Assembly: GCA_044341625.1 (NCBI GenBank)
Contig: JBIIRI010000165.1
Location: 1-7,358, forward strand
From: Falsiroseomonas sp044341625
GTDB lineage: Bacteria; Pseudomonadota; Alphaproteobacteria; Acetobacterales; Acetobacteraceae
Length of the DNA stretch: 7,358 nucleotides
Direction: 5' to 3'
Numbering within the stretch: the stretch's first letter is position 1; the number at the start of each line of letters is the position of its first letter. The notes under the pieces are model-generated. The model had not been told where the DNA came from. It saw only the letters and a list, made by a program, of their open reading frames with translations, and did no database searches. Both the position numbers and the translations under genes were made by a program. Positions 1-6,441 of this stretch are shown one piece after another.

Positions 1-911
1 GGCAAGGCGGCGCGGCCGGCGGCGGGCTCCGGCCGGCCCAGAAGGCCCCAGGGCTTGATGACCAGCACCACCGCCATCAGCAGGAAGACCAGCACCAGCG
101 TGATCTTCGGGAAGACCAGCACGCCGAAGGCCTGCAGCTGGCCGATCAGCACCGCCGCCAGGAAGGCCCCCGTGACGCTGCCCATGCCGCCGATCACCGT
201 CACCACGAAGACCTCGGTGATGATCGAGAGGTCCATCTGCCCCGAGGCCGAGACGCGCGGGATCTGCAGCGCGCCGCCGAGCCCCGCCAGGAAGGCGCCG
301 AGGAAGAGCGTGCCGGTGAACAGCATCGCCTGGTTGACGCCGAGCGCGCCCACCATCTCCCGGTCCCGCGTCGCGGCGCGGATCAGGATGCCGAAGCGCG
401 TGCGGTGCATCAGCAGCCAGAGCAGCCCGAGCACGGATGGCCCGACGGCGATCAGGAACAGCTCATAGGCCGGGAAACGCTGGCCGAGGATCTCGACGCC
501 ATGGCGAAGCCCGGGCGCGCGTGGCCCGGTGATGTCCACCGGCCCCCAGATCCACAGCACCGCATCCTGCACCATCAGCACCACGCCGAAGGTCGCCAGC
601 AGCTGGAACAGTTCCGGCACCTTGTAGATGCGGCGCAGCAGCAGCACTTCCATCGCCACGCCGAGCAGCCCGACCACCACCGCGCTGGCCAGCACGCCCA
701 CGAAGAACAGCCAGGGCGACCGCTCGATCTCCAGCAGCCAGGGCACGATCGTCACCGCCATATAGGCGCCGAGCATGTAGAAGGAGCCATGCGCGAAATT
801 CACGATCCGGGTGACGCCGAACACCAGCGTCAGCCCGGATGCGATGACGAATAGCGATGACGCGCTGGCCAGGCCCGACAGGGCCTGGACCAGGATGAAG
901 CCGGGTTCCAG
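1..911 (-). CDS. livH: LivH-like branched-chain amino acid ABC transporter permease (3' end outside window)
   Basis: Inner-membrane permease of the LivH family, which with LivM and the ATPases LivG/LivF imports branched-chain amino acids or related amides delivered by a periplasmic binding protein. My hand translation gives 303 residues and no stop before base 1. It shows the LivH N-terminal signature GLTLVFGVTRIVNFAHGSFY (residues 26-45), a cytoplasmic coupling loop with TRDREMVGALGVN (181-193), GLGGAL (210-215) and VVGGMGSVTGA (239-249). The rest is mostly hydrophobic and fits several membrane helices. The tail KPWGLLGRPE looks like a family C-terminus, so only a few residues should be missing. 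No ATG, GTG or TTG occurs in frame between the upstream gene's stop and the conserved region. I place the start at CTG (909-911), 8 nt after GGAG, which yields a typical (M)EPGFILVQAL beginning. It follows the LivK-like gene after 43 bp and is probably co-transcribed. Family is certain; substrate and exact start are not. Confidence 0.93.
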   Translation of the reverse strand, partial: MEPGFILVQALSGLASASSLFVIASGLTLVFGVTRIVNFAHGSFYMLGAYMAVTIVPWLLEIERSPWLFFVGVLASAVVVGLLGVAMEVLLLRRIYKVPELFQLLATFGVVLMVQDAVLWIWGPVDITGPRAPGLRHGVEILGQRFPAYELFLIAVGPSVLGLLWLLMHRTRFGILIRAATRDREMVGALGVNQAMLFTGTLFLGAFLAGLGGALQIPRVSASGQMDLSIITEVFVVTVIGGMGSVTGAFLAAVLIGQLQAFGVLVFPKITLVLVFLLMAVVLVIKPWGLLGRPEPAAGRAAL

Positions 912-954
912 GGCCGTTACTCCGTGCTGGCCATGGGTGCGGTGGGCTTGCGGT

Positions 955-2184
955 TCACGACAGGCGGCGCGCCGCGCGCACTTCCGCTTCGGGGAACATC
1001 ACCTCGGCGCCATCGACATAGCGCGCATTCCGCATGCCGCCCTGGCGGCCGCGCAGCACGGTCTCTCCGACCCAGGTGCCCATCGTGCCCTGCTGGTCGA
1101 TGCCGCGCATGGTGACCGGGCCGGTGACGGTATCCGTCCGCAGGTCGCGCAGCGCATCCACCAGCGCTTCGTTGTCCAGGCTGTTCGCGCGGTTCAGCAG
1201 ATTCGCCAGAACCTGAACGGTGACATAGCCCAGCAGGCTGCCCTTGCGCGGCGTGTCGTTGAAGCGGGCGCGATAGGCCTCGACATAGGCGCGGTGAGTC
1301 GGCCAATCCACCTGTTCCCAGGGGTAGCCGGTGACGATCCAGCCTTCGGGGCATTCATCGCCCAGCGGGATCATGTATTCGGGCTCTCCGGTCAGCAGCG
1401 ACAGCACGAAGCGGCGTTCGAACAGGCCGCGCGTATTGCCTTCCCGCACGAAGGCGGTCAGGTCGGGGCCGAACAGGACGTTGAAGATCGCATCCGGCCG
1501 CGCCTGCGCCAGCGCGCCCACGGTCGCGCCGGCATCGACGCGGCCGAGCGCCGGGTATTGTTCCGCCACGATCTCCGCGCCGGGGATGGCGCTGGTGATC
1601 AGCCGCTTGAAATTCGCCGCCGCCGACTGGCCGTATTCGTAGTTCGGCGCGACGATCGCCCAGCGCCGCGCCGTGCGGCCGCGCGCGGCTTCGGTCAGCA
1701 TGCGCGTCTGCATGTAGGTGTTCGGGCGCAGCCGCCATGTGTAGCGGTTGCCCTGCGCCATCGTCAGCGCGTCCGAAAGCGGCTCGGTCGCGAAGAACAG
1801 GCGCTTGCGCTGGTTCGCGAGGTCGGCGACGGCAAGGCCCACATTGGACAGGAAGGTGCCGGCGATGAAGGCGCAGTTCTCCCGCGTCAGCAGGTCTTCC
1901 GCCACCCGCACGGCGTCGCCCGGGGTAGATCCGTCGTCGCGGAAGATGAATTCCAGCGGCCGCCCGCCCATCACGCCACCGGCGCGGTTGATGGCATCCG
2001 CTGCCAGCTGCATCGCGTTGCGATAGGGAACTGAAAAGGCCGCCATGCGGCTGTAGGAGTTCAGTTCCCCGATGCGGATCGGCGCGCCCTGCGCGCGCGG
2101 GGCGCGAAGGCCGATAAGGGCCGAAGCGGCCAGCCCGCCGCCACCCGCCAGCGCCGTGCGGCGCGAGATGCTGATGCTACCCAT
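955..2184 (-). CDS. LivK-like ABC transporter substrate-binding protein (Peripla_BP_6 type)
   Basis: Periplasmic solute-binding protein of the branched-chain amino acid/amide uptake family, 409 residues, the usual length. The N-terminus carries SRR (residues 7-9) followed by a Gly/Ala/Leu-rich stretch and a likely cleavage site near AQG|AP (33/34); this resembles a twin-arginine signal, with no lipobox cysteine. The mature protein starts with IRIGELNSYS, then has NAMQLAADAINRAGGVMGGR (57-76), the classic helix of type I periplasmic binding proteins, and FRDDGSTPGDAVRVAEDLL. Start choice: ATG at 2182-2184 has a strong AGGAGG 9 nt upstream. A GTG three codons earlier overlaps that Shine-Dalgarno sequence, so I reject it. 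It lies 43 bp before the LivH-like permease and forms a liv-type operon with it. The ligand cannot be told from sequence; related proteins bind Leu/Ile/Val, amides, urea or aromatic compounds. Confidence 0.93.
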   Translation of the reverse strand: MGSISISRRTALAGGGGLAASALIGLRAPRAQGAPIRIGELNSYSRMAAFSVPYRNAMQLAADAINRAGGVMGGRPLEFIFRDDGSTPGDAVRVAEDLLTRENCAFIAGTFLSNVGLAVADLANQRKRLFFATEPLSDALTMAQGNRYTWRLRPNTYMQTRMLTEAARGRTARRWAIVAPNYEYGQSAAANFKRLITSAIPGAEIVAEQYPALGRVDAGATVGALAQARPDAIFNVLFGPDLTAFVREGNTRGLFERRFVLSLLTGEPEYMIPLGDECPEGWIVTGYPWEQVDWPTHRAYVEAYRARFNDTPRKGSLLGYVTVQVLANLLNRANSLDNEALVDALRDLRTDTVTGPVTMRGIDQQGTMGTWVGETVLRGRQGGMRNARYVDGAEVMFPEAEVRAARRLS

Positions 2185-2288
2185 GGTCGCCACCTCCTCG
2201 TTGTTATGCTGTTGGGATCATCCTTGCCGCGCGCGGCGCCGCGGTCCAGGGGGGTGTTGCGCCCCCTGGCCGGTTTCCGGGCCTTTCG
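2185..2288. other. Intergenic spacer between Bug-type and LivK-like genes
   Basis: This 104-bp spacer lies between two minus-strand genes. It contains the GC hairpin listed separately, a smaller imperfect hairpin (2268-2283, loop TTT) and the AGGAGG ribosome binding site of the LivK-like gene (2193-2198). I see no convincing -35/-10 pair on the minus strand, so whether the liv genes have their own promoter here is open. Confidence 0.5.
2246..2269 (-). terminator. GC-rich hairpin after the Bug-type gene, possible terminator or attenuator
   Basis: A perfect 8-bp stem (CCAGGGGG at 2246-2253 with CCCCCTGG at 2262-2269) closes an 8-nt loop, starting about 20 nt past the stop codon of the Bug-type gene on the minus strand. 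A second imperfect hairpin abuts it (2268-2283). No U-tract follows, so it is not a canonical intrinsic terminator. It may stabilise the upstream mRNA end or reduce read-through into the liv genes. Confidence 0.4.
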
Positions 2289-3272
2289 TCAGATCTGCTC
2301 GATGCGCGCCTGCTGCACCACCTCGCGCCAGCGCGCGAGGTCGCTGGCGATCAGCCTGGCGAGTTCGGCCCGGCTGCTGGCATCCACCACGAAGCCGACG
2401 CGGGCCAGGCGCTCCGTCACCTCCGGCGTGCGGAGGGAGGCGACCATGACCTCATTCAGCCGGTCGAGGATCGGCGCGGGCGTCGCGGCCGGGGCGACCA
2501 CGGCGGTCCAGCTGCCACTGACGATCTCCGGCAGGCCCTGCTCGGCCATGGTCGGCACGTCGGGCGTCGGGCCGTGGCGGCGCGGCCCGGCCACCGCGAT
2601 GCCGCGCAACTGCCCGGCCTGGACGAGCGGTGCGATGGTCGCGGCGTTCAGCACGGCGATGGGGACCGTGTTCTGCACCACCGCCTGCGCCGCCGCCGGC
2701 CCGCCCGCGAAGGGCACGGCCGTCGCTTCGGTGCCGGTGCGAAGGCGGAACAGCTCCATCCCCAGCTGTTCGGAGGACCCGACGCCGGAGGAGGCGTAGT
2801 TCACGCCCCCGCGCTGCGCCTTCATCCAGGCCACCACCTCCGCCACCGTGCGCGCGGGGACGGAGGGATGCACCACCAGCATGTTGGGCGCCGTCATTAC
2901 CAGCGTGACCGGCGCGAAGTCGCGTTCCACATCGTAGCCAGGGCTGCGCATGACGACCGGGTTGATGGTCAGCGTGCCGCTGGCCGCGACCAGCAGCGTG
3001 TGGCCATCGGCCGGCGATTGCGCAACATGGCGCGACCCGATGGCGCCGGTCGCGCCGGGGCGGTTGTCCACCACCACGGGTTGGCCGAGCGCCGCCTGCA
3101 TGCCCGCCTGCATCACGCGCCCTGCGAGGTCGGTCGGCCCGCCGGGGGGGAAGGGCACGACGAGCGTCACGGGCCGCGTCGGTGCCCAGGGGGCGGCGGT
3201 ACCTTGCGCGCGGGCGATGGCCGGCAGCATCAGCGGTGCGGCGAAGAATGTCAGAGCCTGGCGGCGGCGCAT
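2289..3272 (-). CDS. Bug/TctC-family tripartite tricarboxylate transporter substrate-binding protein
   Basis: Periplasmic binding protein of the Bug (TctC) family, 327 residues, the normal length. Residues 1-22 form a signal peptide: MRRRQ, a hydrophobic stretch, then ARA|QG. Family hallmarks are VTLVVPFPPGGPTDLAGR (35-52), VVVDNRPGATGAIG (66-79), the segment around NYASSGVGSSEQLGMELF (158-175) and VPFAGGPAAAQAVV (187-199). Bug proteins bind carboxylates, nicotinate-type acids or amino acids for TctA/TctB membrane partners, but many are orphans. No TctA or TctB is next to this one, and the ligand is unknown. The ATG at 3270-3272 is preceded by GGGAGA. The same frame stays open far upstream to 3860, but that part is an arginine/proline-rich shadow of the opposite-strand gene. 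It is divergent from the carboxymuconolactone decarboxylase-like gene and upstream of the liv genes. Confidence 0.93.
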   Translation of the reverse strand: MRRRQALTFFAAPLMLPAIARAQGTAAPWAPTRPVTLVVPFPPGGPTDLAGRVMQAGMQAALGQPVVVDNRPGATGAIGSRHVAQSPADGHTLLVAASGTLTINPVVMRSPGYDVERDFAPVTLVMTAPNMLVVHPSVPARTVAEVVAWMKAQRGGVNYASSGVGSSEQLGMELFRLRTGTEATAVPFAGGPAAAQAVVQNTVPIAVLNAATIAPLVQAGQLRGIAVAGPRRHGPTPDVPTMAEQGLPEIVSGSWTAVVAPAATPAPILDRLNEVMVASLRTPEVTERLARVGFVVDASSRAELARLIASDLARWREVVQQARIEQI

Positions 3273-3376
3273 GCGTGTTCTCTCCCTGAAACGCGTATTC
3301 GCGTCATTGTCGCACAAGCGCCGCCGACGGGAAGCCCATGTTGACGCGCCGCCGCGCGCGCCCGCAGGCTCGGCCC
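3273..3376. promoter_or_regulatory. Divergent intergenic region with a 14-bp inverted repeat
   Basis: This 104-bp region must hold the start signals of both the minus-strand Bug-type gene and the plus-strand carboxymuconolactone decarboxylase-like gene. At 3291-3304 there is ACGCG-TATT-CGCGT, a perfect inverted repeat with 5-bp arms and a 4-nt centre. It lies just upstream of the Bug gene's ribosome binding site, where an operator or a short mRNA hairpin could act. I cannot assign a regulator or clear -35/-10 boxes. Confidence 0.4.
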
Positions 3377-4084
3377 ATGACCGCACCGTCCCCCGACCAG
3401 GTCCGCGCCCGCCTTGAGGAGATTCGCGCCGCGCGCGGCTTCGTGCTGCCGCATCACGGCCTGATGGCCGCGTCGCTGCCGGAACTGCACGCGGCCTATG
3501 AGGCGATGTACCGCGCCCTGACGCTCGACCCCCGCCACCTGTCCGCGCTGGCGCGGGAAAGCGTGTGGCTCGCGATCCTGTCGGCCTGCGAGGAGCCGGT
3601 GGGCACGCATCACCTGCAGAAATTCCGCGCCGCCGGCGGGACGGACGCGCAGGCGCTGGCGATTTTTCGGCTATCCGCCTGGGCGGGCGGCGCCGCGCGC
3701 TATGCGACGCTGGATGCGGCGTGGGGCGGGCATTTTCCGGGCGCGTCGTTGCGTGAGGCCTATCTGGATGGCGCGCGCGCGTTGCTGGCGGGTGGTGCGC
3801 TGGATGAGACGCTGGCGCGCATCTGCCTCGCCGCGATCCATGCCGCGTCCGACCAGCCATGGGGCCTCGCCCTCGAACTCGAAGCCGCGCTCCGGTTCGG
3901 TGTGGCGGAGGCGGAGCTGGCCGAGGCGCTGTCGCTGATCATCTGGCCGCGCGGCGTGAACCGCTTCGTCCGCGCGGCGGAATGCTGGCTGGCGCTGATC
4001 CGCGCCGGGCAGGTGCCGGCGAGCGAGGGCTTCCGGGCCTGGGCCGCCGCGCCGGATCAGGGGGCGCTGAAGCTCAGTCCTTGA
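3377..4084 (+). CDS. Carboxymuconolactone decarboxylase/AhpD-like family protein
   Basis: All-alpha protein of 235 residues resembling a tandem carboxymuconolactone decarboxylase (CMD) fold. The first unit (about 57-115) has ARESVWLAILSACEEPVGTH followed by H79, then KFRAAGGTDAQ, matching the family pattern of an acidic residue, a cysteine and a downstream histidine (here E61, C71, H78/H79). The second unit (about 146-208) has ALELEAALRFGVAEAELAEA and degenerate catalytic positions. The CxxC pair of AhpD-type peroxidase partners is absent, so AhpD-like thiol chemistry is unlikely. The actual reaction is unknown; decarboxylase or other roles are possible. I chose ATG 3377 because the 13 residues added by the upstream ATG (3338) are arginine-rich and unlike the family; ribosome binding sites for both are weak. 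It is divergent from the Bug gene, and its stop overlaps the convergent RidA gene by 11 bp. Confidence 0.78.
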   Translation: MTAPSPDQVRARLEEIRAARGFVLPHHGLMAASLPELHAAYEAMYRALTLDPRHLSALARESVWLAILSACEEPVGTHHLQKFRAAGGTDAQALAIFRLSAWAGGAARYATLDAAWGGHFPGASLREAYLDGARALLAGGALDETLARICLAAIHAASDQPWGLALELEAALRFGVAEAELAEALSLIIWPRGVNRFVRAAECWLALIRAGQVPASEGFRAWAAAPDQGALKLSP

Positions 4085-4535
4085 TCAGGACGATGGCCTC
4101 GATCTCCACCGCGATGCCGCGCGGCAGGCTGCCCATGCCGACCGCGGATCGCGCCGGACGGCCGCTGTCGCCGAGGACCTGGACGAACAGATCGGTGCAG
4201 CCATTGATGACTTCCGGGTGGTGGCCGAAATCCGGCGTGCCGCGCACCATGCCGAGCACCTTCAGCACCGTATCCACCCGGTCGAGCGAGCCCAGCGCAC
4301 GGCGCATATTGGCCAGCAGGTTAAGCCCGCAGAGCTTCGCGGCCTCATAGCCCTGCTCGACCGTCAGGTCGTCGCCGAGCGTGCCGATGATGGAGGACCC
4401 ATCCTCGCGCCGCGGCCCGACACCTGACAGGAACAGCAGCCCGCCGCCGATGCGCCATGGCACGTAATTCGCCATCGGTGCGGGCGGGTTCGGCAGCGTG
4501 ATGCCAAGCTGGGCGAGGCGGGCTTCGGCGGACAT
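4074..4535 (-). CDS. RidA-family (YjgF/YER057c/UK114) protein, likely imine deaminase
   Basis: A 153-residue cytoplasmic protein of the RidA superfamily. RidA enzymes hydrolyse reactive enamine/imine intermediates to 2-oxo acids and ammonia, protecting pyridoxal-phosphate enzymes. Visible features are LLFLSGVGP (33-41), GTLGDDLTVEQGYEAAKL (51-68), LDRVDTVLKVLGMV (84-97) and the C-terminal signature PARSAVGMGSLPRGIAVEIE (127-146). R129 and E144 have the same 15-residue spacing as the catalytic Arg105/Glu120 pair of E. coli RidA. The longer N-terminus (SAEARLAQLGITLPNPPAP) places it in the about 150-residue branch rather than the 128-residue RidA type, so its substrate may differ. Start ATG 4533-4535 is preceded by AGGAGA. 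It sits 51 bp after the binding-protein gene and is the last gene of the lrp-led cluster. Its 3' end overlaps the convergent CMD-like gene. The nearby dadA gives a plausible source of imines. Confidence 0.94.
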   Translation of the reverse strand: MSAEARLAQLGITLPNPPAPMANYVPWRIGGGLLFLSGVGPRREDGSSIIGTLGDDLTVEQGYEAAKLCGLNLLANMRRALGSLDRVDTVLKVLGMVRGTPDFGHHPEVINGCTDLFVQVLGDSGRPARSAVGMGSLPRGIAVEIEAIVLIKD

Positions 4536-4586
4536 GCGGTGTTCTCCTGGGTCGTGGCGTCAGCCTGCCGAAGCGCGGGGGCGCTG

Positions 4587-5978
4587 TCAGCCCTCGATGC
4601 GGAGAATCCCCGTGCCTTCCAGCGCAAAGCGCCCCGCGCCGGGACGCGCGGCGAAGACCTCGACGGGATGGAACAGATAGAGCCAGGGCGGCGCAGCATG
4701 CAGGCGGCGCAGCACGGCGCCATAGGCCGCCTCGCGCGCCTCGTCGCCCAGGCTGCGGTTCGCGGCCGCGATCAGGCGCTGCGTCTGCGCATCCTCGTAG
4801 CCCTGCCACCACACGGCCTTGTTGGCCGATGAGATCTTGTCGTCCAGGACGCGGAAGGTGGAGCGGGGGGAGCTGTCGAAGATCGCGACATCGCCGATCC
4901 GCTTCTGCCCGACCTGCCGCGCATAGGCGGGGCGGTCTTCCTCCACCTCGATCCGCGTCGCGATGCCGCAGCGGTCGAGATCGGCGGCGACGGCTTCCGT
5001 GACCTCCAGCGCCCGTTCGGGCAGCAGGCGCGGCGTGCGGAGCAGCAGCGGGCCTTGGGTCCGCGCTTCCTCGAACAGCCGCATCGCCCGATCCCGGTCA
5101 TGCGGGATCGGCGCGAGACCAGCCGCGCGCATGCCCATATGCACGGGACTGACCACGGAGGCGGACAGCACGCCGAGCCCGTGGAACAGGTCCCGCAGGA
5201 TCGCCGCGCGATCCACCGCCAGGTTGATCGCAAGCCGCGCGGCGGGGTGGGTGAAGGCGCCTTCGGTGCAGTTCAGGTAGTGCATCACCGAAAGCCCGTT
5301 CAGCCCGCGCCCCCAATCCAGCGCCGCTTCTTCCCGCGCATCCTTGGCCGGGCGTTCCAGCTGCATCCCGACATCGGCGGCCCCGGCCATCAGCGCCTCG
5401 ATCCGCGCTTCGGGGCTCGGGATGGCCATGAAGGTGATGCGATCCGGGCCCGGCGTGTCGGCGACGCGCACCAGCTCCGCCGAGGCATCCGGCACGAAGC
5501 TCGCGACGCGATAGGGGCCGGTGCCCAGGACCGGCGCGCCGGCCGGATCCGCGCGGACCAGCACGAATTCCGCGAAGATGTCGAGGATGTCGGCGAAGGG
5601 TTCGGGGTTCTCGACCCGGATCGTGCCGCGCGTCGGCGCGGTGATGCGCGCCTGCGCCAGGTAGCGGCTGTAGGACCATTTCATCCCGAACAGGTCCACC
5701 GAGCCCAGGATGCCCTCGATCGTCGCCAGCACATGCTCGGCCTCGACCGCGACGCCGTCATGGAAGCGCGCCCCTTCGCGAATGTGGAAGGTCCAGACCC
5801 GCCCACCCGCTTCCGCCTGCCAGTGGGAGAGCAGCGCCGGCACCACCCGCCCGCCATCGGTCCAGCGCAGCAGCGGTTCGAAGACCAGCGTCTGCAGGGT
5901 GAGGATCGACGAGGAATCGGTGACATTGGCGGGCGGCAGGAAGCGGCATGTCCCGGCCGCGAAGCGCAGATGGCGCAT
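4587..5978 (-). CDS. SBP_bac_5 (peptide/nickel-type) solute-binding protein without signal peptide
   Basis: Cluster C (DppA/OppA/NikA-type) solute-binding fold, 463 residues. Recognisable blocks are VFEPLLRWTDGGRVVPALLS (32-51), GGRVWTFHIREGARFHDG (58-75, the family signature region), LGTGPYRVASF (151-161), ARLAINLAVDRAAILRDLFH (247-266) and a C-terminal lobe ending at PPWLYLFHPVEVFAARP. The protein begins MRHLRFAAGTCRFLPPANV, which corresponds to the first strand of a mature binding protein. No hydrophobic signal, lipobox or RR motif precedes it. ATG 5976-5978 has GGAGGG 5 nt upstream, and an in-frame TGA lies 12 codons before it with no alternative start between, so the lack of a leader seems real. 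The gene follows the Lrp gene after 25 bp and precedes RidA. No permease or ATPase genes are adjacent. A cytoplasmic ligand-binding role is possible; a periplasmic role would need an unrecognised export route. Confidence 0.9.
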   Translation of the reverse strand: MRHLRFAAGTCRFLPPANVTDSSSILTLQTLVFEPLLRWTDGGRVVPALLSHWQAEAGGRVWTFHIREGARFHDGVAVEAEHVLATIEGILGSVDLFGMKWSYSRYLAQARITAPTRGTIRVENPEPFADILDIFAEFVLVRADPAGAPVLGTGPYRVASFVPDASAELVRVADTPGPDRITFMAIPSPEARIEALMAGAADVGMQLERPAKDAREEAALDWGRGLNGLSVMHYLNCTEGAFTHPAARLAINLAVDRAAILRDLFHGLGVLSASVVSPVHMGMRAAGLAPIPHDRDRAMRLFEEARTQGPLLLRTPRLLPERALEVTEAVAADLDRCGIATRIEVEEDRPAYARQVGQKRIGDVAIFDSSPRSTFRVLDDKISSANKAVWWQGYEDAQTQRLIAAANRSLGDEAREAAYGAVLRRLHAAPPWLYLFHPVEVFAARPGAGRFALEGTGILRIEG

Positions 5979-6003
5979 GGGTGCCCTCCGGTAAGGGATG
6001 GTG

Positions 6004-6441
6004 TCAGCCGCGGATCACGGTGCGGATGGCGAAGCTCGACTGGATACGCGCCACACCGGGCATGCGCGAGAGCGCTTCCTTGTGGATGCGTTCGTAATCC
6101 GCCGCGTCGCGGGCCTCCAGCCGCAGCAGATAGTCGGACATGCCGGTCATGAGGTGGCAGGATCGCACCTCGGGGCATTTGCGCACCGCATCCTCGAAGC
6201 GGCGCAGATGCTCGTCGGTCTGCCGTTCCAGCGTGATCTGGACGATCACCGTCACCGTGTCGCGCTGCGGCGGGTCTTCCACGATCACGGTGTAGCCGCG
6301 GATCGTGCCATTGCGTTCCAGCAGGCGCAGCCGCCTGAGGCAGGCGGAGGGCGAAAGCCCCACTGCCTCGGCCAGCGCCGCGTTGGGCATCCGCCCGTCG
6401 CTGCGGAGGGTGCGGATGATCGCGCGGTCGATCTCGTCCAT
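6004..6441 (-). CDS. Lrp/AsnC-family transcriptional regulator
   Basis: Complete 145-residue Lrp/AsnC (feast/famine) regulator. The N-terminal winged helix-turn-helix is clear: MDEIDRAIIRTLRSDGRMPN, then ALAEAVGLSPSACLRRLRLL (22-41), with the recognition helix near SPSACLRRLRLLE. A linker GTIRGYTVIVEDP leads to the C-terminal RAM ligand-binding/oligomerisation domain (about 63-140) with EVRSCHLMTGMSDYLLRLEA (91-110), the segment that binds amino acids in Lrp relatives. ATG 6439-6441 has AGGA upstream. The gene is first in a minus-strand cluster with the signal-less binding protein and RidA, and is divergent from dadA across 131 bp. Family precedent (DadR of pseudomonads, which controls dadA) suggests it regulates dadA and itself in response to an amino acid. 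This is inference; the 15-bp palindrome at 6463-6477 is the best candidate site. Confidence 0.96.
   Translation of the reverse strand: MDEIDRAIIRTLRSDGRMPNAALAEAVGLSPSACLRRLRLLERNGTIRGYTVIVEDPPQRDTVTVIVQITLERQTDEHLRRFEDAVRKCPEVRSCHLMTGMSDYLLRLEARDAADYERIHKEALSRMPGVARIQSSFAIRTVIRG

Noticed and set aside
55..854. Two overlapping plus-strand frames (137 and 149 codons)
   Set aside because: They are antisense to the LivH-like permease; their translations are T/S/R- and H/Q-rich and have no family features.
811..2034. A 407-codon plus-strand open frame
   Set aside because: It is antisense to the LivK-like gene, is rich in R/A/G/H/Q without domain patterns, and has no good ribosome binding site; such frames are a by-product of high GC third-position bias.
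3144..3150. A run of seven G that might mark a frameshift
   Set aside because: On the minus strand it encodes the conserved VPFPPGG motif of Bug proteins, and the frame is intact on both sides.
2574..3344. A 256-codon plus-strand open frame
   Set aside because: It is antisense to the Bug-type gene, whose conserved motifs and signal peptide are clear; this frame has no recognisable domain.
3273..3860. A possible 196-residue N-terminal extension of the Bug-type protein
   Set aside because: The frame is open, but the extension is R/P/H/S-rich shadow of the CMD-like gene; the signal peptide starting at 3272 with GGGAGA upstream marks the real start.
4572..4585. Hairpin AGCGC-GGGG-GCGCT after the binding-protein stop
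   Set aside because: The stem is only 5 bp, with no U-run and RidA starting 51 bp later in the same direction; too weak to call a terminator.
5055..6152. A 365-codon plus-strand open frame
   Set aside because: It is antisense to the binding-protein gene and the end of the Lrp gene, with low-complexity R/H/G/Q-rich translation and no family resemblance.
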